From NCBI GenBank assembly GCA_903858815.1, contig CAIOKE010000173.1, positions 1 through 64,000 of the forward strand: a stretch of DNA of 64,000 nt, in the 5' to 3' direction. Of this stretch, positions 50,215-60,399 are shown one piece after another. Numbering within the stretch: the first letter of the stretch is position 1; each line of letters starts with the position of its first letter. Both the position numbers and the translations under genes were made by a program. The notes beneath the pieces are model-generated. The model was not told the origin of the DNA. It was given only the letters and a program-made list of their open reading frames with translations, and did no database searches. The DNA is from an uncultured Planctomycetaceae bacterium. Lineage in GTDB: Bacteria > Planctomycetota > Planctomycetia > Planctomycetales > Planctomycetaceae.

Positions 50215-53200
50215 TCAATGAAAGTCCCGCGAACGATTGTCCAGGTCTTTCAACAGTTCACTCAGGTCATCCAGTCGCTCGCAAACCACGTGAATGATGT
50301 CCCCCTCCCGCTGCAATCGGCCCGTCGCCAGCAACACCCCGGCAAATCGCGCGGCCGGCCGAAAGGCCTGCCAGACATTCGGATAAATCACCAGATTGGC
50401 CGCTCCAGTCTCATCTTCCAGCGTCACAAAAGTAATCCCGGCGGCCGTTGACGGACGCTGCCGCATCAGCACCAGGCCCGCAACCCGGACTCGCCGATCG
50501 ACCTCCAGAACCGCCAGCGATTCCGCCGTCACGGCCCGCAGCTCGTTCAGTCGCGTCCGCAGAAATGACACCGGATGCCGACGCAGCGATAGACCGGCAG
50601 TCGTGTAGTCAGCGACCACTTCATCCTGAGCACTCATCCGCGGCAGGTCAGGCAGTGGTTCAAGGTCGTCATAGTCGTCCCGCGCATCCATCAGTGGAGC
50701 CGTTTCACGAGCCGGCAGAGATTTCCAGAATGCACTGCGACGATCGATCTTCAGAGACGCCAGTGCGTCTCCGCGGGCCAGCACCTGCAGCGCCTGTCGC
50801 GGCAGACCGGTCCGCTTCGCAAAATCCTCAAAGCTGCGGAATGCCCCGCCACGCTTTCGAGCCTGCTCAATCTGTCTGGCATACGGTTCCGAAAATCCAC
50901 GCAACAATCGCAGCCCAAGACGCAACCCCAGTGACTCATCCCGATGCCGATACGGATTCCCGCGAGTCGCTTTCGCACTCGGCTCCAGCGTACAGTCCCA
51001 GTCACTGTATGACACATCCATCGGCAGCACGCCAACACCATGCTGCCGAGCATCACGCACCAGCTGTGCAGGTGCATAAAATCCCATCGGCTGACTGTTG
51101 ATCAGTGCCGCTGCAAAAACCGCCGGATGATGCCGCTTCAGCCACGCTGACACATAAACCAGCAGAGCAAAACTGGCAGCATGCGACTCCGGAAACCCAT
51201 ACTCCCCGAATCCACTGATCTGCTTGAACACTCGCTCCGCAAACTCCTGCTGATACCCCCGCTCCAGCATCCCCGCCACAAGTTTTTCATGGAAGCGAGC
51301 GATTACCCCCGTCTTCCGCCACGCCCCCATCGCACGACGCAGCTGATCCGCCTCACCCGGTGTGAATCCCGCGGCCACAATCGCCAGCCGCATCGCCTGC
51401 TCCTGAAAAATCGGAACCCCCAGAGTCTTGTGCAGCACCTGACGCACCTCAGGATTCGGATAGTCCACCTCCTCCTCTCCCGATCGACGACGCAGATACG
51501 GATGCACCATGTCACCCTGAATCGGACCCGGGCGCACAATCGCCACTTCAATCACCAGATCATAAAAACATCTCGGCTTCAGTCGCGGCAACATGCTCAT
51601 CTGAGCACGACTCTCAATCTGAAACACTCCGACCGTGTCCGCCTGACTGATCATATCGTACACGTCAGGATCCTCAGCCGGCACGTTCGCCAGTGTCAGC
51701 CGCCGCTGATGATGCAGTTCCACCAGATCAAATGCCCGCCTTATACAGCTCAGCATGCCAAGTGACAGACAGTCCACCTTCAACAGGCCCAGAGCGTCCA
51801 GATCATCCTTGTCCCACTGAATCACAGTCCGGCCGGCCATCGCAGCATTCTCCAGCGGCACCAGCTCATTCAAGGGTCCGCGGGACATCACCATGCCACC
51901 CGGATGCTGCGAAAGATGTCGCGGAAAGGTCAGCAGAGATCTCAGCAGATCCAGGATTCGACGCCCCAGCAGCGATTCCGGGTCCAGACCGCCCTCCTGC
52001 AGTCGCATCGGTAACTGCTCCTCACTGTCCACATGCTCCAGCTGACCGGCCAGCCGATCAACCATGTCGGCAGACAGTGCCATCGCCCGGCCAATATCCC
52101 GAATGGCAGAACGTGGTCGATAACTGATCACGGCCGCCGTCATCCCGGCTCGCTCTCTTCCGTAACGTTCGAAAATGTACTGCAGCACCTCCTCACGACG
52201 CTCATGCTCAAAATCCACATCAATATCCGGTGCCTCGTTGCGTTCCCGACTGACAAATCGCTCAAACAGCACATCAATCCGACCGGGATCCACCGATGTG
52301 ATACCCAGACAGAAGCAGACCACCGAATTGGCAGCTGAGCCCCGCCCCTGACACAGAATCCCCCGCTCACGAGCAAATCTCACCAGATCATAAACCGTCA
52401 GAAAATACGCCTCATAATGCAACTCCTCGATCAGCCCCAGCTCGTGCCGGATCATCCCGCGAATCCGCTCCGGTACACCCTGCGGATAACGCTCCGCCGC
52501 CCCGCTCCACGTCAGATTCCGCAAATGCTCCACAGGACGCAGACCAGCCGGTACCAGCTCCTCCGGATACTCATACTTCAACTCCGTTAACGAAAAACGA
52601 CACTGCTCCGCGATCTCCAGTGTCCGCTCCAGTAATTCCCGCCGACCACCAAAAACTCTCAACAGCTCATCCACCGGCTTCAGATACCGCTCGCCATTCG
52701 GGAACAGCTCGTGCCCCAGTTCCTGCAGCGCACTGCGATTGCGAATCGCCGCTACCACATCCTGTAACGCCCGACGCCGCGGAGCATGAAAGTGCACATC
52801 ATTCGCCGCCGCAATCGGCAACTCTGCAGCACGACACTGCTCCAGCCAGTGGCTCAGTCGCTCACGGTCCCGCGGACCCGCATGCAGCTCTGCCAGCGCA
52901 CTACAGCGCCTGCCAAACAGACTGCGAATCATCTCCAGCGTCCCGCTCGGCAGCTCACTACCGGCTCCCGGCTGATAACGACGCTCGTAACGCTGTCGAG
53001 TTTCCGTGGATAAAGGCAGACAGCAGAACAGATCGCCCGAGTATTCCGCGACATCCGCCATGCGGATCTGACACTGCCCCTTTTCCGAACGTCGCCGCCC
53101 AACCGTAATCAGCGTTGATAAACGGCCATACCCCGCACGACTTGTCGGCAGCAGTACCATCGTCGGCCCGTCCTCCGGGACGATCTCCGCACCCACAATC

Positions 53201-53493
53201 AGCCGGACTCCCGCCTCCCGAGCAGCCACATGAGCCCGCACAATGCCGGCCAGAGAATTGCGATCCGCAATCGCCAGCGCCGAATATCCCAGCTGCCGAG
53301 CCTGCGCGAACAGCTCGTCAGCATGCGATGCCCCTTCCAGAAACGAATAATTACTGCGACAGTGCAGTTCCGCATAAGGTGGCAGCACCGGAGCAGTGTC
53401 GCCCGCACCACCATAATAAACCGCCGACAGCTCACGCGGATCGCTGATCTGCGTAGCTCGAGTTCGACGTTTGGCGGGAGGTGGATCAGGCAT
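50215..53493 (-). CDS. dnaE2: Error-prone DNA polymerase III alpha-like DnaE2
   Basis: A 1092-aa protein starting at ATG 53491-53493. The PHP domain is at the N-terminus (AELHCRSNYSFLEGASHADEL, ALAIADRNSLAGIVRAH, NDVHFH). The polymerase core includes RGSAANSVVCFCLGITSVDP and the metal-binding PDIDVDFEHERREEVLQYIFERYG. It continues with MVMSRGPLNELVPLENA, QWDKDDLDALGLLKVDCLSLGML, GVFQIESRAQMSMLPRLKP and GDMVHPYLRRR, and ends in an OB-fold (VRVAGLVLMRQRPSTAAGITFVTLEDETG). This distinguishes DnaE2 from replicative DnaE1 by length and motifs. It serves damage-induced translesion synthesis, usually with ImuA/ImuB and LexA control; neither partner gene is adjacent here. Confidence 0.95.
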   Translation of the reverse strand: MPDPPPAKRRTRATQISDPRELSAVYYGGAGDTAPVLPPYAELHCRSNYSFLEGASHADELFAQARQLGYSALAIADRNSLAGIVRAHVAAREAGVRLIVGAEIVPEDGPTMVLLPTSRAGYGRLSTLITVGRRRSEKGQCQIRMADVAEYSGDLFCCLPLSTETRQRYERRYQPGAGSELPSGTLEMIRSLFGRRCSALAELHAGPRDRERLSHWLEQCRAAELPIAAANDVHFHAPRRRALQDVVAAIRNRSALQELGHELFPNGERYLKPVDELLRVFGGRRELLERTLEIAEQCRFSLTELKYEYPEELVPAGLRPVEHLRNLTWSGAAERYPQGVPERIRGMIRHELGLIEELHYEAYFLTVYDLVRFARERGILCQGRGSAANSVVCFCLGITSVDPGRIDVLFERFVSRERNEAPDIDVDFEHERREEVLQYIFERYGRERAGMTAAVISYRPRSAIRDIGRAMALSADMVDRLAGQLEHVDSEEQLPMRLQEGGLDPESLLGRRILDLLRSLLTFPRHLSQHPGGMVMSRGPLNELVPLENAAMAGRTVIQWDKDDLDALGLLKVDCLSLGMLSCIRRAFDLVELHHQRRLTLANVPAEDPDVYDMISQADTVGVFQIESRAQMSMLPRLKPRCFYDLVIEVAIVRPGPIQGDMVHPYLRRRSGEEEVDYPNPEVRQVLHKTLGVPIFQEQAMRLAIVAAGFTPGEADQLRRAMGAWRKTGVIARFHEKLVAGMLERGYQQEFAERVFKQISGFGEYGFPESHAASFALLVYVSAWLKRHHPAVFAAALINSQPMGFYAPAQLVRDARQHGVGVLPMDVSYSDWDCTLEPSAKATRGNPYRHRDESLGLRLGLRLLRGFSEPYARQIEQARKRGGAFRSFEDFAKRTGLPRQALQVLARGDALASLKIDRRSAFWKSLPARETAPLMDARDDYDDLEPLPDLPRMSAQDEVVADYTTAGLSLRRHPVSFLRTRLNELRAVTAESLAVLEVDRRVRVAGLVLMRQRPSTAAGITFVTLEDETGAANLVIYPNVWQAFRPAARFAGVLLATGRLQREGDIIHVVCERLDDLSELLKDLDNRSRDFH

Positions 53494-53732
53494 ACTGGCA
53501 ACCAGCCAATTTCGGCAGGCAGAAATTCAGATCACAAATACCGCGAATTGCAACAAAAATCCGGAAAAAACGACAGCCTGCCGGATGCCGAGATTCTGCT
53601 GCAGACAAAGGACTACCCACGGAATCGCAAATCCCTGTTCACACAGGATTTCCAGCAACAGCCTCGCTTGTTCCGAATGCCCCCTCAATTGTAGACTTCT
53701 GCAGAAGAATTGCGCTGACAGGGAGGTGTGGA

Positions 53733-54893
53733 ATGAGCGTTCTTTGGGCCTTGGCGGCCGCAGCAACATTTATGCTGTTCTGGATCTATGGCGGATATGG
53801 CGGCTTCCTGCAGCTTCTGCACAGACTGCATCGCCACCACCGCACACCTCCCGCCGAACCTGCCCCCGACCAATGGCCCCACGTCACCCTACTGCTGACC
53901 GTTCATAATGAATCCAAAGTGATTCGTCAGCGACTGGAGAACCTGCTCGCCCTTGACTACCCCACCGAACGCCTGCAGATCGTTGTCGCTTCAGACGGGT
54001 CCACAGACTCCACCTGCGAAATTGTCAGCTCCTTCGCTGACACGCGGATTCGACTGTTGCAGTATGCAGGACTCGGGAAAACCGCCGCTCAGAACGCTGC
54101 ACTGCAGGAGATCACATCGGAAATCGTGGCGTTCACCGATGCAGATATCATCTTCACCCCATCCTGGCTCAGGCAGATCGTTCGACATTTTCAGAATCCC
54201 GAAGTTGGTGCCGTTGATGGACGACTGTGTTACGGCAGTCCGGCCATCGCTCAGGTCCAGGCCAGCCAGGGACGTTACTGGCTGTACGAGATGAAACTGC
54301 GACGACTGGAATCGCAACTGGGAATTCTGGCCGTGCTGTCAGGTGCCGGGTTTGCCCTGCGACGGACAGCCTTCGTCCCGATGGATCCGGCCATTGGTGA
54401 GGACTGTATCGTGCCTCTGGATGTGGTCAGCCAGGGACTGCTGGTAATTCACGACCCTGACGCTCTGCACTATGATGAATTTGAAACTGACACGGGCGTC
54501 ACAATGCGCCGTCGAGTGCGAATGACCCTGCGTAACTGGCAGGGCACATGGCAGCGAAGTCGACTGCTGAACCCTCTGCGGCATCCGGGTTACGCATTCG
54601 CCCTGTGGTCCCACAAGATCCTGCGCTGGCTGTCACCCGTTTTTCTGCTGACTGCTGCGGGATCTGCCGCCGGACTCCTGCTGCTGCAGGTCACGATCCC
54701 GCGACTGCTGCTGGCAACCCCCTATGCAGCTCTGTTTGCCGCTGCCGCCTTCCATTGGTTGTTTGAACGCCGTCGACGCCTGCTGCCAGGAACCGGTGCA
54801 GCCTATAGTTTTGTTCTGGCCAACACCGCGTTTATTATTGGCGTCGCCAAAGCCGTCGCCGGCTGGCAGATTCGTGCCTACCGCAATACCTGA
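53733..54893 (+). CDS. Membrane-anchored family 2 glycosyltransferase
   Basis: About 386 aa from ATG 53733, seven bases after GGGAGG; the frame upstream is non-coding. An N-terminal membrane helix (WALAAAATFMLFWIYGGYGGFLQ) is followed by a GT2 catalytic domain: HVTLLLTVHNESKVIRQRLENL, VVASDGSTDSTCEI (nucleotide binding), VAFTDADIIF (DxD metal site), AVDGRLCY, GFALRR, EDCIVPLDVVSQG and a R-x-x-RW-like RNWQGTW. Three C-terminal hydrophobic segments complete a processive-synthase-like topology (BcsA/HAS-like). It probably makes or extends a cell-surface polysaccharide. It is divergent from dnaE2 and followed 18 bp later by the M3 peptidase gene. Confidence 0.9.
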   Translation: MSVLWALAAAATFMLFWIYGGYGGFLQLLHRLHRHHRTPPAEPAPDQWPHVTLLLTVHNESKVIRQRLENLLALDYPTERLQIVVASDGSTDSTCEIVSSFADTRIRLLQYAGLGKTAAQNAALQEITSEIVAFTDADIIFTPSWLRQIVRHFQNPEVGAVDGRLCYGSPAIAQVQASQGRYWLYEMKLRRLESQLGILAVLSGAGFALRRTAFVPMDPAIGEDCIVPLDVVSQGLLVIHDPDALHYDEFETDTGVTMRRRVRMTLRNWQGTWQRSRLLNPLRHPGYAFALWSHKILRWLSPVFLLTAAGSAAGLLLLQVTIPRLLLATPYAALFAAAAFHWLFERRRRLLPGTGAAYSFVLANTAFIIGVAKAVAGWQIRAYRNT

Positions 54894-54911
54894 AAAATGT
54901 GTGAGGTTTTC

Positions 54912-57035
54912 ATGATCAGCAAACCCCTTTTGTTTCTGGCTGCCTGTATGACTGCTGCTTCCTGTATTTCTGTGGCCACTGCCGGGGATCTGCCGCCCGA
55001 CAATCCATTCTCCAGCCCCAGTCCACTTCCCTTCCAGACTCCCCAGTTTGACCGCATTCGCGACGAGCATTTTCGTCCCGCGTTTATCGAAGGCATGCGG
55101 CTGCAACTGGCAGAAATGGACGCCATCACAGCTCAGACGGCTGAACCCACCTTCGAAAACACCATCACTGCCATTGAAAAATCCGGAGCCCTGCTGACTC
55201 GCGTCCGCAATGTGTTCTCCAACCTCACATCATCACACAAAAACGACGCCCTGCAGGCCATCGAAACCGAACTGGCGCCGCTGCAGGCTGCTCACTCTGA
55301 TAACATCCTGCTCAATCGACGCCTCTTCGCTCGCGTCAGTTCGCTGTGGGATCGTCGCGATGCACTCGGACTCACGACCGAGCAGCAGGAAGTTCTGAAA
55401 CAGCACTACGAAGGGTTTGTCCGGGCTGGTGCCAGACTGACCGATGAGCAGCAATCCCGCATTCGGGCCCTCAACGAAAAGATCTCGCTGCTCGAAACAA
55501 AATTTGAAGAACATCTGCTGGCACTGCTGAAGGAACGCGCTGTCATTGTCGATTCCGCAGCCGAACTGGACGGCATGTCCGAACTCGACATCTCCGCAGC
55601 GGCCGAAGCAGCAAAAGCACGCGGACTTGATGGCAAATACCTGCTGGAAATCTCCAACACCACCCGCGTGCCAGTCCTCACATCACTCAACAACCGCAGC
55701 GTGCGCCAGAAAGTCTGGCAAGCCTCAGCACTACGCGGACTGGGACAGAACGGCGGACTGGACAATCGCCCGCTGGTACTGGAACTGGCAAAGCTGCGAG
55801 CTGAACGTGCCCAGCTGCTGGGCTTCAAAAGCCATGCAGCCTTCAAACTGCAGAATCAGATGGCACAAACTCCGGAAGCCGCGCGAAAAATGCTGACGGA
55901 TCTGGCACCCGGTGTCATGGAACGAGTACGGCAGGAAGCCCATGATCTTGAACAGATTATGGCAACTGGACAGGCCCAACACGAACTGGCCCCATGGGAT
56001 TGGGAATACTACGCCGAAAAATTACGGAAATCCCGCTTCGACGTGGATGAGTCACAGGTCAAACCCTTCTTCGAACTCAACTCAGTACTGGAAAATGGTG
56101 TCTTCCATACCATGAATCTGCTGCACGGAGTGCAGTTCCGGGAACGCACTGACCTGCCGATCTTCCATCCGGATGTGCGAGTCTTTGATGTGTTCGAAAA
56201 GGATGGGAAACAAATCGGACTGTTCTTCTTCGATCCATTCCGGCGGGAAACCAAACGGGGCGGAGCTTGGATGAGCTCGTTTGTGGATCAGTCCGGACTG
56301 CTGCAGGAACGCCCGGTCGTTGTCAACACCCTGAATATTCCACGACCCGGAGCCGGTGAACCGGCACTTGTCAGCTTCGACAATGTCGTCACGTTGTTTC
56401 ACGAAATGGGACACGGTCTGCATGGCTTGTTTTCTGACGTCACCTACCCATCCGTAGCTGGCACCAATACCCCGCGCGACTTTGTCGAGTTCCCCTCGAC
56501 ATTTCAGGAAGACTGGGCCATTCAGCCAGCAATCCTTGCAAACTATGCTCGCCACTACAAAACGGGTGAAAAAATCCCCGCAGAACTGCTGGAACGAGTT
56601 GTGAGAGCCAGCCGCTTCAACCAGGGTTTCGACACACTGGAGTACCTCGCTGCAGCCATCCTTGACCTCGAATGGCACAGCCTGAGTCCGGATCAGATCC
56701 CGACGGATGTGGAAGCCTTTGAAGCAGCCACACTGAAGAAATACGGAGTCGATCATCCGGCTGTTCCACCGCGTTACCGCACGACCTACTTTGCCCACAT
56801 CTGGTCCGGTGGCTACTCCTCCAGTTACTACGCCTACATCTGGAGCGAAGTGCTTGCAGCCGATGCGTTTGCATGGATGCAGGCGAATGGTGGACCGACT
56901 GCGACCAACGGCGAAAAATTCCGTCGCGAAGTCCTGTCACGTGGCAGCAGTCGGGACCCTATGGAATCCTACAAAGCCTTCCGAGGAGGCCCGCCGACAG
57001 TGGACGGCCTGCTGATTCGTCGTGGACTGAAATAG
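54912..57035 (+). CDS. M3 family zinc oligopeptidase
   Basis: About 707 aa from ATG 54912, five bases after GAGG. An N-terminal signal (PLLFLAACMTAASCISVATAGD) contains possible lipobox cysteines, so the protein is periplasmic or a lipoprotein. Residues 35-480 show the thimet-oligopeptidase/Dcp pattern (TPEFDxIRDEHFRPAF-like start, AWDWEYYAEKLRKSRFDVDE). The zinc site TLFHEMGHGLHGLFS lies near 494-508 (HEMGH at about 497-501), followed by DFVEFPSTFQEDWA with the third ligand Glu. The C-terminus (FAHIWSGGYSSSYYAYIWSEVLAADAFAW) is the typical end. Length matches the family (about 680-720 aa). It degrades short peptides. Confidence 0.95.
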   Translation: MISKPLLFLAACMTAASCISVATAGDLPPDNPFSSPSPLPFQTPQFDRIRDEHFRPAFIEGMRLQLAEMDAITAQTAEPTFENTITAIEKSGALLTRVRNVFSNLTSSHKNDALQAIETELAPLQAAHSDNILLNRRLFARVSSLWDRRDALGLTTEQQEVLKQHYEGFVRAGARLTDEQQSRIRALNEKISLLETKFEEHLLALLKERAVIVDSAAELDGMSELDISAAAEAAKARGLDGKYLLEISNTTRVPVLTSLNNRSVRQKVWQASALRGLGQNGGLDNRPLVLELAKLRAERAQLLGFKSHAAFKLQNQMAQTPEAARKMLTDLAPGVMERVRQEAHDLEQIMATGQAQHELAPWDWEYYAEKLRKSRFDVDESQVKPFFELNSVLENGVFHTMNLLHGVQFRERTDLPIFHPDVRVFDVFEKDGKQIGLFFFDPFRRETKRGGAWMSSFVDQSGLLQERPVVVNTLNIPRPGAGEPALVSFDNVVTLFHEMGHGLHGLFSDVTYPSVAGTNTPRDFVEFPSTFQEDWAIQPAILANYARHYKTGEKIPAELLERVVRASRFNQGFDTLEYLAAAILDLEWHSLSPDQIPTDVEAFEAATLKKYGVDHPAVPPRYRTTYFAHIWSGGYSSSYYAYIWSEVLAADAFAWMQANGGPTATNGEKFRREVLSRGSSRDPMESYKAFRGGPPTVDGLLIRRGLK

Positions 57036-57204
57036 ACAGGCAGAACGTGCCAGAACCGCTGCATTCGTGCAGCCAGTTTCGCCGCGTTGTCTCAAAATCC
57101 CGTACAGCCCCCAGTGTCGCAGAGTCGCGACCCTCGGGGCCTTTTTCTGCGCCGCAAACCAGCACGTTGCCGCCCCTCGGGAAACTGGGGGGGGGGGACT
57201 GGCA

Positions 57205-57300
57205 GGGACACACCAACATTGCGATGAGCTGAAATGTATCGCTGTTGCCGGAATTCAACATCCCCCAACCGTCGGCCTCTCGTCGAAGTGGTGTGTCCCC
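57205..57300. repeat. Palindromic unit 1 (about 96 bp)
   Basis: It starts with GGGACACACCAACATTG and ends with GTCGAAGTGGTGTGTCCCC. The outer arms GGGACACACC and GGTGTGTCCC are exact inverted repeats. The interior holds TGAAATGTATCGCTGTTGCC and GAATTCAACATC, also partly complementary. Confidence 0.8.
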
Positions 57301-57342
57301 ACGGTCCGGATCAGCTGCAGACGATCGTCCGTTCAAAGTTGC

Positions 57343-57405
57343 GGGGACACACCAACTCGCTGCCGACAACCGGTTGCGGGCCGCGGGAGGCCGCGGGGAC
57401 ACACC
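57343..57405. repeat. Partial palindromic unit (left arms only)
   Basis: A GGGGACACACCAAC arm at 57343-57356 lies close before the left arm of unit 3 at 57395. No matching right arm is nearby, so this is a truncated unit. Confidence 0.6.
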
Positions 57406-57492
57406 CACATTGAGATTGGTTGAAAATGCATCACTGTTGACGAAATTCAACACCAGCCAACCGTTGGTCTGTCGTCAACGTGCTGTGTCCCC
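57395..57492. repeat. Palindromic unit 3 (98 bp)
   Basis: GGGGACACACCCACATTGAG to CGTGCTGTGTCCCC. The interior GATTGGTTGAAAATGCATCA ... ATTCAACACCAGCCAACC is nearly identical to unit 7. Inner arms GATTGGTTGAA and TTCAAC-CCAA(T/C)C also pair. Confidence 0.85.
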
Positions 57493-57516
57493 ACGCCCCG
57501 AAGGCGGGAGGGCAGC

Positions 57517-57527
57517 GGGGACACACA
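57517..57527. repeat. Isolated left arm
   Basis: GGGGACACACA, a single arm of the array family 29 bp before the next full unit. Confidence 0.5.
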
Positions 57528-57545
57528 TCGAAAACTGAGGGCAGT

Positions 57546-57639
57546 GGGGACACACCCATACCGAGACTTCGAAAAACAACCGCAGGTGCTGCAATTCCAC
57601 CGCCAACACCCGATACCCCATCCAAAATGGCGTGTCCCC
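57546..57639. repeat. Palindromic unit 5 (94 bp, variant interior)
   Basis: GGGGACACACCCATACCGAG to AAAATGGCGTGTCCCC. The interior (GACTTCGAAAAACAACCGCA) differs from units 1, 3, 6 and 7 but recurs in part at 57850-57880, so there are two interior subtypes. Confidence 0.75.
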
Positions 57640-57709
57640 ACGACCCGACCGCTGCGAGCGCATGAATTGGCGTGTCCCTGGGATCAGCGATAGCTGAGTC
57701 GCGAGGAAC

Positions 57710-57806
57710 GGGGACGCACCCACCATTGGATTGGGTCAAATGCATTACTGTTGCAGGAATGCAACATCAGCCCACCGACGGGCTGTTGTCAAAGTGCTGT
57801 GTCCCC
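57710..57806. repeat. Palindromic unit 6 (97 bp)
   Basis: GGGGACGCACCCACCATTGG to GTGCTGTGTCCCC. Its interior (ATGCATTACTGTTGCAGGAA, GCAACATCAGCCCACCG) is the same subtype as units 3 and 7. Confidence 0.8.
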
Positions 57807-57848
57807 ACGGTCGGCGCACACGGTGGCGCACACAGAAAGGCGTGGCCG

Positions 57849-57880
57849 GAACACACGCATACCGAGACGTCGAAAAATGG
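57849..57880. repeat. Partial unit of the unit-5 subtype
   Basis: GAACACACGCATACCGAGAC followed by GTCGAAAAATGG matches the left part of unit 5 (CATACCGAGACTTCGAAAAA) with a changed arm and no right arm. Confidence 0.6.
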
Positions 57881-57893
57881 AGCGGGCAGGAGC

Positions 57894-57991
57894 GGGGACA
57901 CACCCATATTGAGATTGGTTGAAAATGCATCACGGTTGCAGGATTTCAACATCAGCCAATCGTCTGGATGTCGTCGAAGTGGTGTGTCCCC
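57894..57991. repeat. Palindromic unit 7 (98 bp)
   Basis: GGGGACACACCCATATTGAG to CGAAGTGGTGTGTCCCC. Perfect outer 11-bp arms. The interior GATTGGTTGAAAATGCATCA and TTTCAACATCAGCCAATC gives a second inverted pair, so the unit can fold into a long imperfect hairpin. Confidence 0.85.
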
Positions 57992-58008
57992 ACGATCGCC
58001 GTCCAAAG

Positions 58009-58057
58009 TGGTGTGTCCCCACGCCCCCGGAGGACCGCGCGAAGTGGTGTGTACCCC
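58009..58057. repeat. Two trailing right arms of the array
   Basis: GTGGTGTGTCCCC at 58008-58020 and GTGGTGTGTACCCC at about 58044-58057 are right-arm sequences without left arms, closing the array. Confidence 0.6.
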
Positions 58058-58722
58058 AGGGTTGGAAAACGACGTTCGTTCCCGGCGGATTTGCCATGTG
58101 CAAGCTGGTAGCGAGCGAGGTGGGTGGGAGTGCGTAGAGAGGGAGACGGCCACAGAGGATTATCGATTGACTTGTTCAATCAGGCGGCTGTTGGATCTGG
58201 CTGGAATCCCAGCCTGTCAGATACCAGTTTCAGGCGGCCACCATGGGGTGTCGCGGGACCAGTTTTCAGTGACGAAGTCGCCAAGGAGAAAACTGATCAA
58301 ATGAACAGAGCTATGCCTGAGTCAACGTTTGTTGGAAGATTCTGGAAATTTTTCTTTTCTTCGGTCTCGATTTCTCAACGCTTAGATTGACAATTCAAGG
58401 TGACATCTGCATCCTGCGCAAAGTGTTCAGTGTCACGTCCCAAGCTGCCTCTATTTTCCTCGTCATTAACCAAAAACGCCGCATTTTTGCAGTTCCCGGT
58501 CGTGATAAACGATCGATAGACGAAACGGACGCAAAATGGCGGTGTGCGGTTGGGCAGTGCCTGCATGCTCAGCCGTGTTCTGTTGTCCTGTTCTGGTTCT
58601 ATCCTGTCTGTACAAGATTACCCTGGCCCTGAAGTCTGTGCCTCGCACGCTTGTTCTGGTCGTCAGTTCAGGTCTGGTAAGTTCTAATTTCCAGTCTTTT
58701 TTGTTTTCAGGGAGACGTCAGC

Positions 58723-59754
<1,032 letters not shown>

Positions 59755-59797
59755 TCACTGGCGGCTTTGCCGAATGCTGAGTTGACTGGAAAATCGC

Positions 59798-59832
59798 AGA
59801 ACCGCTGCAGTCACTGCTGCAGCGGTTCTTTT
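59798..59832 (+). terminator. Intrinsic terminator of the DUF1559 gene
   Basis: AGAACCGCTGCAG and CTGCAGCGGTTCT form a 13-bp perfect stem with loop TCACTG, ending in TTTT. It lies 43 bases after the stop. It may only partly terminate, given the following same-strand genes. Confidence 0.85.
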
Positions 59833-59873
59833 CATACGCAGGATAGCAGTGGTTTTGAGCCGGAGGATGAACA

Positions 59874-60368
59874 ATGAGGATCTCACGACGCGGTGCAGTC
59901 GTTTTCAGTACAGTGGGTTTGGCCGGATTACTGGCTGGTTGCGGAGGTGGTGCAGCCACACCAGAGACCATTCCTGTGACGGGCGCAGTGATGTACAAAG
60001 GCAAGCCTGTCGAGGGTGCCGAAGTCGCCTTCTGGGGCCCCGGCGCACCACGTGCAGCCACGGGCATTACAGATGCCGAAGGCAAGTTTTCACTGTCGAT
60101 GTTTGATATCAACGATGGTTGTCTGGCTGGCGAAAACGTCGTGACCATCAGCAAGATGGACGGGGCAAAAGCGGCATCGGGGCCAACCCCTGAGCAGATG
60201 TTGCAGGATCCGATGGCGCTGGCGAAAGCGGCGGCCGCTGCCGCCAGCAATAAGGATTCGGGACCGAAGTCCGCAATTCCTGAAAAATACGCAGACCGCA
60301 AACTCAGTCCGCTCAAGGAAAATGTTTCAACCAGCAATAACAAGATTGTCTTCAATCTGGCTGACTGA
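59874..60368 (+). CDS. Carboxypeptidase-regulatory-like (transthyretin-fold) lipoprotein
   Basis: A 164-aa protein starting at ATG 59874, seven bases after GGAGG. The signal RRGAVVFSTVGLAGLLAGCG contains lipobox LAGC. Residues 35-90 form a CarboxypepD_reg-like beta domain (VTGAVMYKGKPVEGAEVAFWG, ATGITDAEGKFSLSMFD). An Ala/Lys-rich helical stretch and a final beta segment (TSNNKIVFNL) complete it. Such small lipoproteins usually follow DUF1559 genes in Planctomycetota, as here. Role unknown; its stop is 31 bp before the GTG start of the TPR gene. Confidence 0.88.
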   Translation: MRISRRGAVVFSTVGLAGLLAGCGGGAATPETIPVTGAVMYKGKPVEGAEVAFWGPGAPRAATGITDAEGKFSLSMFDINDGCLAGENVVTISKMDGAKAASGPTPEQMLQDPMALAKAAAAAASNKDSGPKSAIPEKYADRKLSPLKENVSTSNNKIVFNLAD

Positions 60369-60399
60369 AATTGACCTGCAGAGCACCCGGAGCACTCCC

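Larger units (their letters stand above)
57036..58722. other. Gene-free region with a palindromic repeat array
   Basis: About 1.7 kb without a gene. Positions 57187-57197 are an 11-base G run. Between 57205 and 58057 lies an array of palindromic units bounded by GGGGACACACC and GGTGTGTCCCC, annotated separately. The remainder (58060-58722) leads to the DUF1559 gene and shows no recognised element. Open frames in the array are by-products of the repeats. Confidence 0.7.

Noticed and set aside
57205-58057. Possible CRISPR array
   Set aside because: Units are about 97 bp palindromes with related interiors and irregular spacing. There are no short direct repeats separated by unique spacers and no cas genes.
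57067-58304. Several open frames on both strands within the palindromic array
   Set aside because: They arise from the repeated units (recurring GDTP and WGHS-like words) and contain no independent coding signal.
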